From contig NZ_NIHE01000004.1 of assembly GCF_002806995.1 (NCBI RefSeq), positions 62,001-126,000 of the forward strand: a stretch of 64,000 nt of DNA, in the 5' to 3' direction. The stretch is from Confluentibacter lentus (GTDB lineage: Bacteria; Bacteroidota; Bacteroidia; Flavobacteriales; Flavobacteriaceae). This document shows, piece after piece, positions 36,001 to 44,344 of the stretch; position 1 is the first letter of the stretch, and each line of letters starts with the position of its first letter. Below the pieces are notes generated by a model. That model was not told the origin of the DNA, did not search any database, and was given only the letters and a program-made list of their open reading frames with translations. Both the position numbers and the translations under genes were made by a program.

Positions 36001-36918
36001 TTACCATGTTCTTTTACTCATCACTTTATCTAGTTCGGCGCGTGTCATTTTACCTAACTCAGGGTGTTTTTCAAGCCACTTTAAAAAAGCAGTTTTTATA
36101 TCATCTCCCCATTGGCTATCAATTTCACCTGTACTGTATGTGCCTGTTTTAACCATTTCAAAGCCAAATTGATCTTTTCTGGTTACAAACTCTGCAGTGC
36201 TTACCACTTGCTCGGCCATATGTGCAGGAACAAAAAGCACACCTTCTCTAGTAGCAATTACTAAATCGCCTGGAATTACAATGGCATCACCAATACGAAT
36301 GGGCGTATTTAATCCCATAAGGACCATTTCTTCCGTAAACGAAGGATGGAAATCACGAACAAAAGCATTAAAACCTTCAAGATTTTGTATTTCCTGTAAA
36401 TCTCTGGATGCCCCATTAAATACCACACCATTACCAGATTTACTTAATATGGAGTTTGCTAAAGTGGCACCCATAATAGGGCCCCCACTTATCTTTCCGT
36501 AAGCATCGGCAACATACAAATCACCTTTTGATAACAAATCTATAGGCCAAGAATTAGTATTACCTTTCCTCCCTTGAGAAGCACCTCTTTCTTTTATGTT
36601 TTTTTCGACATCAGGTCTGCTAGGCATATACATGGCTGTAACAGCACGTCCTGTCATAGTGCTGTGGTTTACCATTTTCCAATCGCCAGCATATTGGTTT
36701 AAATAACCTTCGTTCCTTAAAACCGTCCAAGCATCATCAATCATAATATTTTTAGCTCTTTCCAATAAATCATCTGGAATTTTGGGTCTACCATCATCAA
36801 AACGTTCGCCTTGCCATTCTGAAGTTAAAAAAATCATTTCTTCTTTGGTAATAGTCTGAGCTTGTAATTGGTTTATAAAACTTAGAGAAAATAAAATAAT
36901 AACACTAATTAATTTCAT
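36001..36918 (-). CDS. Exported RraA-family protein, aldolase-like (copy 2)
   Basis: 305 residues with Sec signal ending INQLQAQ. It shares with copy 1 (25691) the opening ITKEEMIFLTSEWQGERFDD and the core GDLYVADAYGKISGGPIMG, GNGVVFNGASRDLQEIQ and IPGDLVIATREGVLFVPAHM. The Arg-Asp pair is kept. The usual V-D-G before it reads F-N-G, and the later acidic site is Glu-Gly, which differs from copy 1. The C-terminal tail (FLKWLEKHPELGKMTRAELD) is longer than in small RraA proteins. A second exported aldolase-like enzyme in the island points to a second keto-acid substrate. Confidence 0.85.
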   Translation of the reverse strand: MKLISVIILFSLSFINQLQAQTITKEEMIFLTSEWQGERFDDGRPKIPDDLLERAKNIMIDDAWTVLRNEGYLNQYAGDWKMVNHSTMTGRAVTAMYMPSRPDVEKNIKERGASQGRKGNTNSWPIDLLSKGDLYVADAYGKISGGPIMGATLANSILSKSGNGVVFNGASRDLQEIQNLEGFNAFVRDFHPSFTEEMVLMGLNTPIRIGDAIVIPGDLVIATREGVLFVPAHMAEQVVSTAEFVTRKDQFGFEMVKTGTYSTGEIDSQWGDDIKTAFLKWLEKHPELGKMTRAELDKVMSKRTW

Positions 36919-36989
36919 TGTATTGATTTTAAATATTTTAATTATTGAATATTGTAGTTTTTAAGCTGATTCGGTTCATTGTATTTTAT

Positions 36990-38417
36990 TTACTTCCTTG
37001 GTGAAGGCCCTAAGTATTTTGGACTGTCGGTCATAGATATATCAGCAACTTCACCATTCACATCAAATAATATAAACTTAGGATTTTCCGTACTGTATGG
37101 AGTCCATAGACCTTCATTCTCACCATTAGGATTACCATACTTAGCGAAATTGGTGTAATAGTCCACCATTTGATTGCTTAATGCTTCATCACCCTTATTG
37201 AAAGGTCTCCAACTGTGCTTAAAAGCATGGAATGCATACCACAAATCTGAAGAATGGAAAGCACCATTTTCGTCTCCTGGTAATTGTCTTTGAAACAAAT
37301 AGGCAAATGTAGGCTGGTCACTTTGTTCTGCTCGTAAAGCTCCAAAATCTTTTATAGCCTGAGTTGCATCATTTCCATCATTGGCAGTAAATCCAAAAAT
37401 ATAGGGAATATCTGCAATTTTATTAGCAAGCGCGACCTCACTAAAAGTACCTTCCAATAAATAATTATCAATAACGGGGCGCCATGAAACATTGGTTTTT
37501 GTAGTATCCGCATACTCTCTTGCCATTTGAAGCATTTCATCAAACGAAAGCGTACGCATGTCATTTAAGGTTGTTTTGTCAAAATAGTCCATCATTTTCT
37601 TATTGGTTACTTGAGCGGTATCCAAAGTTATTCCCATTTCAGATCTGTTTAAACCACCACCACTCATACTTATTGCTTTACTAACCAAATTTTTTGATAG
37701 AGGAGAAGCAACCAACGACTTTACACTCCCAGCACCTGCACTTTGACCAAATATGGTAATATTGTTTGGATCACCACCAAACTGTTGGATATTATTATTA
37801 ATCCATTTCAACGCTGCAACTTGATCCAGAAGACCATAATTACCTGAAACACCATTAGGGCTTTCGCTCGACAATAATGGGTGAGAGAAGAACCCCATGA
37901 CACCAAGACGATAAGTTACTTGTACTAAAATTACTCCGCGAGATGCCCAATCTTCTCCACCGTCCATTTCCGGTTCAAAAGCAAATCCTTCACGATATCC
38001 TCCCCCGTGTATCCATAAAGCCACAGGTAGTTTCGATTCTGTCTTACCAGCTGCGGGAGTCCAGACATTCAGATAGAGACAATCTTCACTGAAAGGAACT
38101 GATCCGCTAGCTCTCCATTCTCTACCATAAAAACTTTCAGGGTTCCATGTTACTTGAGAGGCGGCGTTACCATAAGCATCGGCTACTTTTATGCCTTCCC
38201 AAGGAATTACTGGTTGTGGTTCTTTCCAACGCAGGTCTCCTACAGGAGGTGCAGCAAATGGTATACCTTTGTAAGCAATAATTCCCTCAGTGGGGGTTTC
38301 TACACCTTGAATTTGGCCACCTTCAATGGTCAATACGGGGTTGGGATCACTTTTTTTAACACAAGAGGTAAATACTCCTATGATCAATATCAAAATGCCT
38401 AAAGATAATTTTTTCAT
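36990..38417 (-). CDS. Lipoprotein type-B carboxylesterase
   Basis: 475 residues; lipobox GVFTSC. Carboxylesterase-family blocks: GGQIQGVETPTEGIIAYKGI, EDCLYLNVWTPA, LPVALWIHGGGYREG for the oxyanion hole, and nucleophile Ser226 in IFGQSAGAGSVKSL. It is somewhat short for the family (often 500-550). Probably cleaves a carboxylic ester on the cell surface or in the periplasm. It stands 52 bases after a beta-helix gene and 71 before RraA copy 2. Acyl group and alcohol unknown. Confidence 0.9.
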   Translation of the reverse strand: MKKLSLGILILIIGVFTSCVKKSDPNPVLTIEGGQIQGVETPTEGIIAYKGIPFAAPPVGDLRWKEPQPVIPWEGIKVADAYGNAASQVTWNPESFYGREWRASGSVPFSEDCLYLNVWTPAAGKTESKLPVALWIHGGGYREGFAFEPEMDGGEDWASRGVILVQVTYRLGVMGFFSHPLLSSESPNGVSGNYGLLDQVAALKWINNNIQQFGGDPNNITIFGQSAGAGSVKSLVASPLSKNLVSKAISMSGGGLNRSEMGITLDTAQVTNKKMMDYFDKTTLNDMRTLSFDEMLQMAREYADTTKTNVSWRPVIDNYLLEGTFSEVALANKIADIPYIFGFTANDGNDATQAIKDFGALRAEQSDQPTFAYLFQRQLPGDENGAFHSSDLWYAFHAFKHSWRPFNKGDEALSNQMVDYYTNFAKYGNPNGENEGLWTPYSTENPKFILFDVNGEVADISMTDSPKYLGPSPRK

Positions 38418-38469
38418 ATTATGTTTTGTTTAGTTGATTTGTTTAATACTTATAGTTTTCGAATCATTT

Positions 38470-40107
38470 CTAAAACTTTGATATTATGTTATTTACAGCT
38501 TCCATCCCCAAACGTTCTTTAAGTTGGGTTAGGTATAAACTTCTTGGAGCAACATGAGTATCCATAGATTCAACATGGCCATTTGGTTTTGTTAAATCTT
38601 GTAAAGCAGCATTAAATACTACAGCATTAACACCAATATGACCAAACGAATAGTTGTTGGCTGTTGGAGGGCTCTGAATTAGGTAATCACCTTCACAGTT
38701 CCAGAATACAATATTTGCACCGGCCCAGCCGATGATGTAATCCCAAAATCGTGCTGTAAGTGGAGCTTTTACATTGTCATACAAAACACCGTTTGACCAG
38801 CGATTATGGGGTTCACTAGATGAATACGGATTGATGGCTTCACATTCTAAAAATACATTGCCACTTGCCTGAGACCCTTGAAGTACAAAAGAGTGCCGAC
38901 CTTTTTGAGCCATACAGCGCTGTACCAACAATAGCTGACCATTCATTTGGAAGGTAAATCGTCTACCTCCCCATCTTTGACTAACAGGTTCCCTTGACTC
39001 ACAGTCCTGAACAGTAATCCATTTTGTACCTGCATTGGCATTAATAACACTATTTGCAAAATGTAATGCTGTAATATTTCGAACCCATCCGTTTTGAATA
39101 TTACTGAAGTCTACTAAAGTGCTATGGTGATTTTCATCAGAATAATATTCTTCGCCGTGATATCTATGTTCTTCGCCCAAATCATCTCTATCCATATTTC
39201 CGTAGGCGGTTTGACGAACAGAAGGATCATATTCTGAAATTCCACGTAAATTCTCAACACCTACCTGCTCAATTCGTTCATCTGAATATTTACTGATATT
39301 TCCGCCACCCCATTGACTGTCAACAGCTGTGTAAACGGGAGCATCCACTGTAATCCTGTTCCCATTAATGGCAGTTATGATACGATCATACGTAATATCA
39401 AAAGGTCGCCATTGATTTCTACCAACAGAAGCAGAATCAAGGCCAATAGCTTTGATGAAATCTTCATTTCCAATTCTTTTGATAGAAATTTTATCACCTA
39501 CCTTAAATCCTTTTCCTGATTTAATATTAAAGCTTCTAGCTCCTACGGGCACATATTTATCTGTAATATCCTGAGTGGAATTTTCATCAATTGTAATTCC
39601 AGATTCCCCAGAAATATTTATTACAGCTGGTCTTCTGAATCTACCTCCACTAGCTGCTTGTGGTGCAGGTATTTTGGCATACAGAATAGTTCCTGTATCA
39701 CCTTGGCCTTCGCCTCTTAATACTACACCCGAAGCTTTGATGTAAAGTGGGTTTTCAAGAACATAAAACCCTGCTTTCAGCAAAATTGCACCTCTAAAAC
39801 CAAAAGCATCAGGTGTTAATGCAGACACACTATCGATTACTTTTTGTATTCTTTCAGCATTATCTCCCAAAATAGGCCAAACAGTTGCTTTTGATTGAAT
39901 ATAGGGGATTGGTACTCCACCACCTTTATAACCTGCATTGGAAAAATCAGGAATTGTATTGCCAAGACTATCTGCAACATAAACTAATTTACCATCAATA
40001 CCAGGATATACTAAGGATGTAGTAGGAGGGATATCTTGAGCATTTAAAGAATTTATGATTGAAAAACTTCCTAAAAAAAGTAAAACAATAAGATTATAAA
40101 ATTTCAT
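38470..40107 (-). CDS. Secreted right-handed beta-helix protein (copy 1)
   Basis: The frame extends to 40131, but the ATG at 40107 starts a proper Sec signal (MKFYNLIVLLFLGSFSIINS), giving 545 residues. The N-terminal pectate-lyase-3-like cap (SLVYPGIDGKLVYVADSLGN, then DFSNAGYKGGGVPIP) precedes GDNAERIQKVIDSVSALTPD and a parallel beta-helix with coils such as GAILLKAGFYVLENPLYIKA and WVRNITALHFANSVINANAG. Known relatives include polysaccharide lyases, epimerases and glycosidases, but this subgroup is uncharacterised to my knowledge. It is a tandem duplicate of the next gene. A carbohydrate-active role is inferred. Confidence 0.8.
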   Translation of the reverse strand: MKFYNLIVLLFLGSFSIINSLNAQDIPPTTSLVYPGIDGKLVYVADSLGNTIPDFSNAGYKGGGVPIPYIQSKATVWPILGDNAERIQKVIDSVSALTPDAFGFRGAILLKAGFYVLENPLYIKASGVVLRGEGQGDTGTILYAKIPAPQAASGGRFRRPAVINISGESGITIDENSTQDITDKYVPVGARSFNIKSGKGFKVGDKISIKRIGNEDFIKAIGLDSASVGRNQWRPFDITYDRIITAINGNRITVDAPVYTAVDSQWGGGNISKYSDERIEQVGVENLRGISEYDPSVRQTAYGNMDRDDLGEEHRYHGEEYYSDENHHSTLVDFSNIQNGWVRNITALHFANSVINANAGTKWITVQDCESREPVSQRWGGRRFTFQMNGQLLLVQRCMAQKGRHSFVLQGSQASGNVFLECEAINPYSSSEPHNRWSNGVLYDNVKAPLTARFWDYIIGWAGANIVFWNCEGDYLIQSPPTANNYSFGHIGVNAVVFNAALQDLTKPNGHVESMDTHVAPRSLYLTQLKERLGMEAVNNIISKF

Positions 40108-40142
40108 ACGGACATATATTTTAATTATCAATATTAATGAGT

Positions 40143-41786
40143 CTATTGATCTGTATTTAATAAGGTGTTATTCACTGCTCCAATTCCCAATCGTTCTTTA
40201 AGTTGGGTAAGGTATAAACTCTTTGGCATTATATGTTTATCCATGGATTCTACATGACCATTTGGTTTCGTTAAATCCATTAAGGCTGTATTAAAAACAA
40301 CGGCATTTACACCAATGTGACCAAATGAATAATTTTGTGCTGTAGGTGGATTTTGAATTAGGAAATCACCCTCACAATTCCAGAATACAACATTGGCTCC
40401 TGCCCAACCCATGACAAAGTCCCAATATCTGGCAGTTAATGGCGCTTGGACATTGTCGTAAAGTATACCATTTACCCAATAGCCATGGGGTTCACTTGTT
40501 GAGTACGGATTGATAGCTTTACATTCCAGAAATACGTTACCGCTTGAGGTGGAACCTTCTCCCACAAATGAGTGTCGGCCTTTATAGGACAAGCATCTTT
40601 GAACCAGGGCAAATTGCCCATTCATTTTAAAAGTAAATCGTCGGCCTCCGGCTCGAACCGAAACAGGTTCCATAGAGACACAGTCCTGAACAGTAAGCCA
40701 TTTAGTTGCTCCACTCGTTATTATAGCGCTGTAGGCAAAATGCAAAGCGGTCACATTGCGTACCCAGGCATTTTTAGCATTGCCAAAACTGATAAAATTA
40801 TAATAATGATTTTCATCAGAATAATATTCTTCGCCTTGGTATTGATACGTTCTGTCCAAATCATCACGGTCCATATTACCATAAGTTGTGGTACGCACCG
40901 TTGGGTCATAATCTGATACGCCACGCAAATTTTCAATACCTACATTTTCTATACGGTTATCATTGTATTTTAATAGTTCGCCCCCTCCCCAACGTGAATC
41001 GATGGCAGTAAAAATGGGAGCATCTATTGTAATAGTGTTGCCATTTATATTAATAATTTCGCGGTCATAATTGATGTCAAATTTCCATTGCCTGCTGTTA
41101 GCTATTTCGTCCTTCATTTTTAATTCTTTAATCCAATCTTCATTACCAAAGCGTCTAACAAATACTTTATCTCCCTTTTTAAAACCCTTGGCAGATTTCA
41201 CATTAAAACTAACAGCTCCAACAGGAACATAATTATCAGTAATTGTTTGCTTACTGTCTTCCAACGGCTCAGCTCCATTTTCTGCTCCTATGTTAATCAA
41301 GTCGGGTCTTGCAAATCGTTGCCTGCCAGTAGCATTTGGATCTCGAGGAGGTAAAACGCCATAAAGAATGGTTCCTGTATCACCCATGCCTTCACCACGT
41401 AAAACGATGCCAGAAGCTTTTATATAAATGGGTTTTTCAAGTCGATAATATCCCATTTTAAGCAATATAGCACCTCTAAAACCATAAGAATCTGGATTAA
41501 GTGCTGATACACTATCAATTACTTTTTGGATTCTTTCCGAATTATCACCCAAAATTGGCCACACAGTTGCTTTTATAGCAACGGTAGGAATCGAAACACC
41601 ACCACCTTTATACCCTGCATTGGAAAAATCGGGAATTGTATTACCAAGACTGTCTGCAACATAAACCAGTTTGCCATCTATACCAGGATATACTAAGGAT
41701 GTAGTGGGAGGGATGTTTTGCGCACAAAGGAATAGGCTATTGGCAAATAGGGTCAACATAATAATCCAAGAAATCTTAGTTTTCAT
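40143..41786 (-). CDS. Secreted right-handed beta-helix protein (copy 2)
   Basis: I take the ATG at 41786, which begins a Sec signal (MKTKISWIIMLTLFANSLFL), rather than the upstream ATG at 41924 lying inside the preceding gene; 547 residues. It is a close paralogue of the 38470-40107 product throughout: same cap, same RDDL..YQGEEYYSDENH segment, and same end VFNTALMDLTKPNGHVESMD. The first 40 mature residues are nearly identical at both protein and DNA level. The middle (LPPRDPNATGRQRFARPDLI) differs most. Lies 49 bases after the CE1-like esterase gene. Confidence 0.8.
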   Translation of the reverse strand: MKTKISWIIMLTLFANSLFLCAQNIPPTTSLVYPGIDGKLVYVADSLGNTIPDFSNAGYKGGGVSIPTVAIKATVWPILGDNSERIQKVIDSVSALNPDSYGFRGAILLKMGYYRLEKPIYIKASGIVLRGEGMGDTGTILYGVLPPRDPNATGRQRFARPDLINIGAENGAEPLEDSKQTITDNYVPVGAVSFNVKSAKGFKKGDKVFVRRFGNEDWIKELKMKDEIANSRQWKFDINYDREIININGNTITIDAPIFTAIDSRWGGGELLKYNDNRIENVGIENLRGVSDYDPTVRTTTYGNMDRDDLDRTYQYQGEEYYSDENHYYNFISFGNAKNAWVRNVTALHFAYSAIITSGATKWLTVQDCVSMEPVSVRAGGRRFTFKMNGQFALVQRCLSYKGRHSFVGEGSTSSGNVFLECKAINPYSTSEPHGYWVNGILYDNVQAPLTARYWDFVMGWAGANVVFWNCEGDFLIQNPPTAQNYSFGHIGVNAVVFNTALMDLTKPNGHVESMDKHIMPKSLYLTQLKERLGIGAVNNTLLNTDQ

Positions 41787-41835
41787 TATGAATTTTAGTT
41801 TAGTTATAAGTCGCCAGATACTATCTGGAAATGAT

Positions 41836-43023
41836 TTATTTAAAAAGCTTTTGGGCAAAATCATGAAGTGATTTTCTCCAAACTTGCCATTCATGGTCGC
41901 CAGGGAATGATGCAAAATCCACATTTAACCCTTTCGTTTTGAAGGTTTCAATGAGTTTTTTTGTAGCTTCAATTCTGTTGTCTTGTTCGCCGACCGAAAT
42001 ATAAAATAGCTTCAGACCCTTATTGAATTTTTCTGGATTAGTTAATATTCCTGGGATTACAGATTCCACATCAAATGATGCTTGTTCTCTAATCCCCCCA
42101 AAAAGGCCTGTACTAAAAACGCCAACATAATCAAATGTGTCTGTATTACGAAGACCAGTGAAAAAGGCTTGTCCGCCACCCATAGATAATCCTGAGATTG
42201 CTCTGTTAGCCGCATCCGGTTTTACTCTATAATTTTTCTCTACAAAAGGGATAATATTCTCAAAATATTCTTCCTTAAAGACTGCCATCGCTTCATCATT
42301 ATAACCTCTGGCATTTACACCGGGTTTGTTAACGTTACCGTTCGGGATAGCCACAATCATAGGAACGGCTTTCCCTTCAGCAATTAAGTTATCTAAAATG
42401 AAGCCAGTTTTTCCTTGCACTGCCCAACCACGTTCATCTTCACCGCCACCATGTTGAATGTATAAAACAGGGTAGTTTTTGCTGGTATTTTCATCATATC
42501 CTGGAGGCGTATAAATATTAATATTACGCCAAGTACCCGTAGTTTTAGAAAAATAAACATGAGAGCTTATTTTGCCATGAGGGACATCTTTAATATTATA
42601 AAAGTCAGCACCTGCTTCTGGAACATCAATTGCGCTAGCCATTCTTCCAGTGCCATAAAAAGATTCACTCGCAGGATCGGCAAATTTAAAACCATCAATG
42701 ACTAAAGAATAGTAATGAAAACCAGGTACTTGTGGATTGGTTGTTACAGTCCAAACACCTTTATCATCTTTTTGCATATCATAAAGCTTTCCTAAATCTA
42801 ACTGAACTTTAGTCGCTTCTGGAGCACTTACGGTAAAAAGAACACGGTTGTCCTGAAAAATACAAGGACAACCGTTCTGATTTATATTAGTAGGCGCAGG
42901 TTTTGTATCTGCTGGAACTTGAGCCTCTAAATTATTAAATGTAAGACCAAGCACTAAAGCGATTATCGAATACGCTGACCTCCGATTGATATTTATCTTG
43001 ATATAATCCATCATAAATAGCAT
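41836..43023 (-). CDS. Secreted CE1-like esterase with N-terminal E-set domain
   Basis: 395 residues. A signal-like segment ends near residue 35 (SAYSIIALVLGLTFNNLEAQ). Residues 50-135 form a CBM48/E-set-like domain (VLFTVSAPEATKVQLDLGKL), and the esterase domain has YPVLYIQHGGGEDERGW, nucleophile Ser280 in ISGLSMGGGQAFF and catalytic His in FPGDHEWQVW. This is the feruloyl/acetyl-xylan esterase type seen in Bacteroidota. The start overlaps the stop of the upstream cupin gene by one base (TAATG), so translation is coupled. It may free phenolic or acetyl esters from the unknown substrate. Confidence 0.88.
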   Translation of the reverse strand: MLFMMDYIKININRRSAYSIIALVLGLTFNNLEAQVPADTKPAPTNINQNGCPCIFQDNRVLFTVSAPEATKVQLDLGKLYDMQKDDKGVWTVTTNPQVPGFHYYSLVIDGFKFADPASESFYGTGRMASAIDVPEAGADFYNIKDVPHGKISSHVYFSKTTGTWRNINIYTPPGYDENTSKNYPVLYIQHGGGEDERGWAVQGKTGFILDNLIAEGKAVPMIVAIPNGNVNKPGVNARGYNDEAMAVFKEEYFENIIPFVEKNYRVKPDAANRAISGLSMGGGQAFFTGLRNTDTFDYVGVFSTGLFGGIREQASFDVESVIPGILTNPEKFNKGLKLFYISVGEQDNRIEATKKLIETFKTKGLNVDFASFPGDHEWQVWRKSLHDFAQKLFK

Positions 43024-44237
43024 TATCGTTGGTCGTCATCGCCCATCACATCATAACCTCTCCATTTATACTCTTTAGCTAAAGACGTTGCCGCAGGCCA
43101 TGCAATTTTATGCTGATCGCTACCTACCCATTTCATCCTGTTTGCTTCAGTATCAAAACTAATTTGTACTTGATAGTTGTATGTTGTTGGCTCTGCTTGT
43201 ATTTGTTTAGAAAGGTTTTCATCATAAAGTCTCAATAATTTCGAGCTTAAATAACCTTGCTGAACGGTCATAGCGGGTACATATATGGAATAATACATAT
43301 TCTCAAATGCTTCTGCATTTTCTTTTGGCACCACAAAATCCATTTGTAAGACCATGGCTTTTGGTTGAGCTAAAGGCTTTTTAATACCCAATCCAATGGA
43401 TTTAGAAGCAGCAACACCTATGACCAATAGCTCAAGGTCTTCACTGCCATTATTGGATATAGTAGCTTTTTCACCCAATTTAGCGAAGAAAGCATCATCA
43501 CCTTTTATAGCTCCAGAATGTCCATCTATTGAAATAGTTCCAGAACCTTTCAAAACAAAGTATACTTCCTCAATGCCTAAAAGTTGTCTTTCCTCGGTAG
43601 ATTTACCAGCAGGAATGATTACATGGTCAACATGGTTCCAATCCGTACTAAAAACATTTGCATCAAATAAACGACGGGATAGTACACCGTCACCAGTGTA
43701 TAAACGGTTATTGGCTCTAGTTTTTTCTTTTTCTAACCGACCAGAAACAAAAACAGGAACAGGGTCTAATGTAGCACCAACACGGGTGTCAGCTAAATCA
43801 AAATTATCACTACTTGCTTTTACTGAGCTAACGGCAAAATTCAACCAACGAAGTGATTCATTAGATGCGTTATAAATACCGTGAGCATCACCCATTTTAC
43901 AAGGGACAATAGCAGGTGCTTTTATTTTTGAAGTGCGTCCATTAATGGTGAATTCTGCTTCGCCGTTTAAGATAACATACATTTCCTCAATGTTATGGTG
44001 GAAATGGTGGCCGATACCAGATTTGGGGTTAATGACTCCAGAGTGTAGGTAAAGAAAGTTAGTTGATAAATCGTTTCTTCCTATTAGTTGTGTAAATCCC
44101 ATGGTTCCGGCACCAGCATGAACAGCTGAGAGTTCTCTGTACTTAGAAGCATCATTGTGTATGATACGCTCTTTTATAGTTTGAGACGTAGCATGAAATG
44201 TAACAAAAGCTAGTAATAAGGTTATTAGTTGTTTCAT
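43023..44237 (-). CDS. Exported two-cupin protein with C-terminal ferredoxin-like domain
   Basis: 404 residues with a short Sec signal (ending TFHATSQ). Two cupin barrels: the first has IGHHFHHNIEEMYVILNGEA and GDAHGIYN, giving a full metal site; the second (VIIPAGKSTEERQLLGIEEV) has no paired histidines. Residues 300-400 (LQMDFVVPKENAEAFENMYY, QGYLSSKLLRLYDE) look like an antibiotic-biosynthesis-monooxygenase or dimeric alpha-beta barrel domain. Second gene of the minus operon, 107 bases after the PQQ gene. Function unknown; an isomerase or oxygenase-like role on an exported intermediate is possible. Confidence 0.8.
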   Translation of the reverse strand: MKQLITLLLAFVTFHATSQTIKERIIHNDASKYRELSAVHAGAGTMGFTQLIGRNDLSTNFLYLHSGVINPKSGIGHHFHHNIEEMYVILNGEAEFTINGRTSKIKAPAIVPCKMGDAHGIYNASNESLRWLNFAVSSVKASSDNFDLADTRVGATLDPVPVFVSGRLEKEKTRANNRLYTGDGVLSRRLFDANVFSTDWNHVDHVIIPAGKSTEERQLLGIEEVYFVLKGSGTISIDGHSGAIKGDDAFFAKLGEKATISNNGSEDLELLVIGVAASKSIGLGIKKPLAQPKAMVLQMDFVVPKENAEAFENMYYSIYVPAMTVQQGYLSSKLLRLYDENLSKQIQAEPTTYNYQVQISFDTEANRMKWVGSDQHKIAWPAATSLAKEYKWRGYDVMGDDDQR

Positions 44238-44344
44238 ATCTATTATTGGTTTAATTGGCTTTTAAATTAAATAAATTAACTATATCTGTAAATTTATAAA
44301 AATTACAGATATAGTTATAAAATCTTATGACATGAAGTAATCGA

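Noticed and set aside
41786-41924. Upstream extension of the second beta-helix protein by 46 residues
   Set aside because: It overlaps the end of the CE1-like esterase gene, and the internal ATG begins a clean signal peptide like that of its paralogue.
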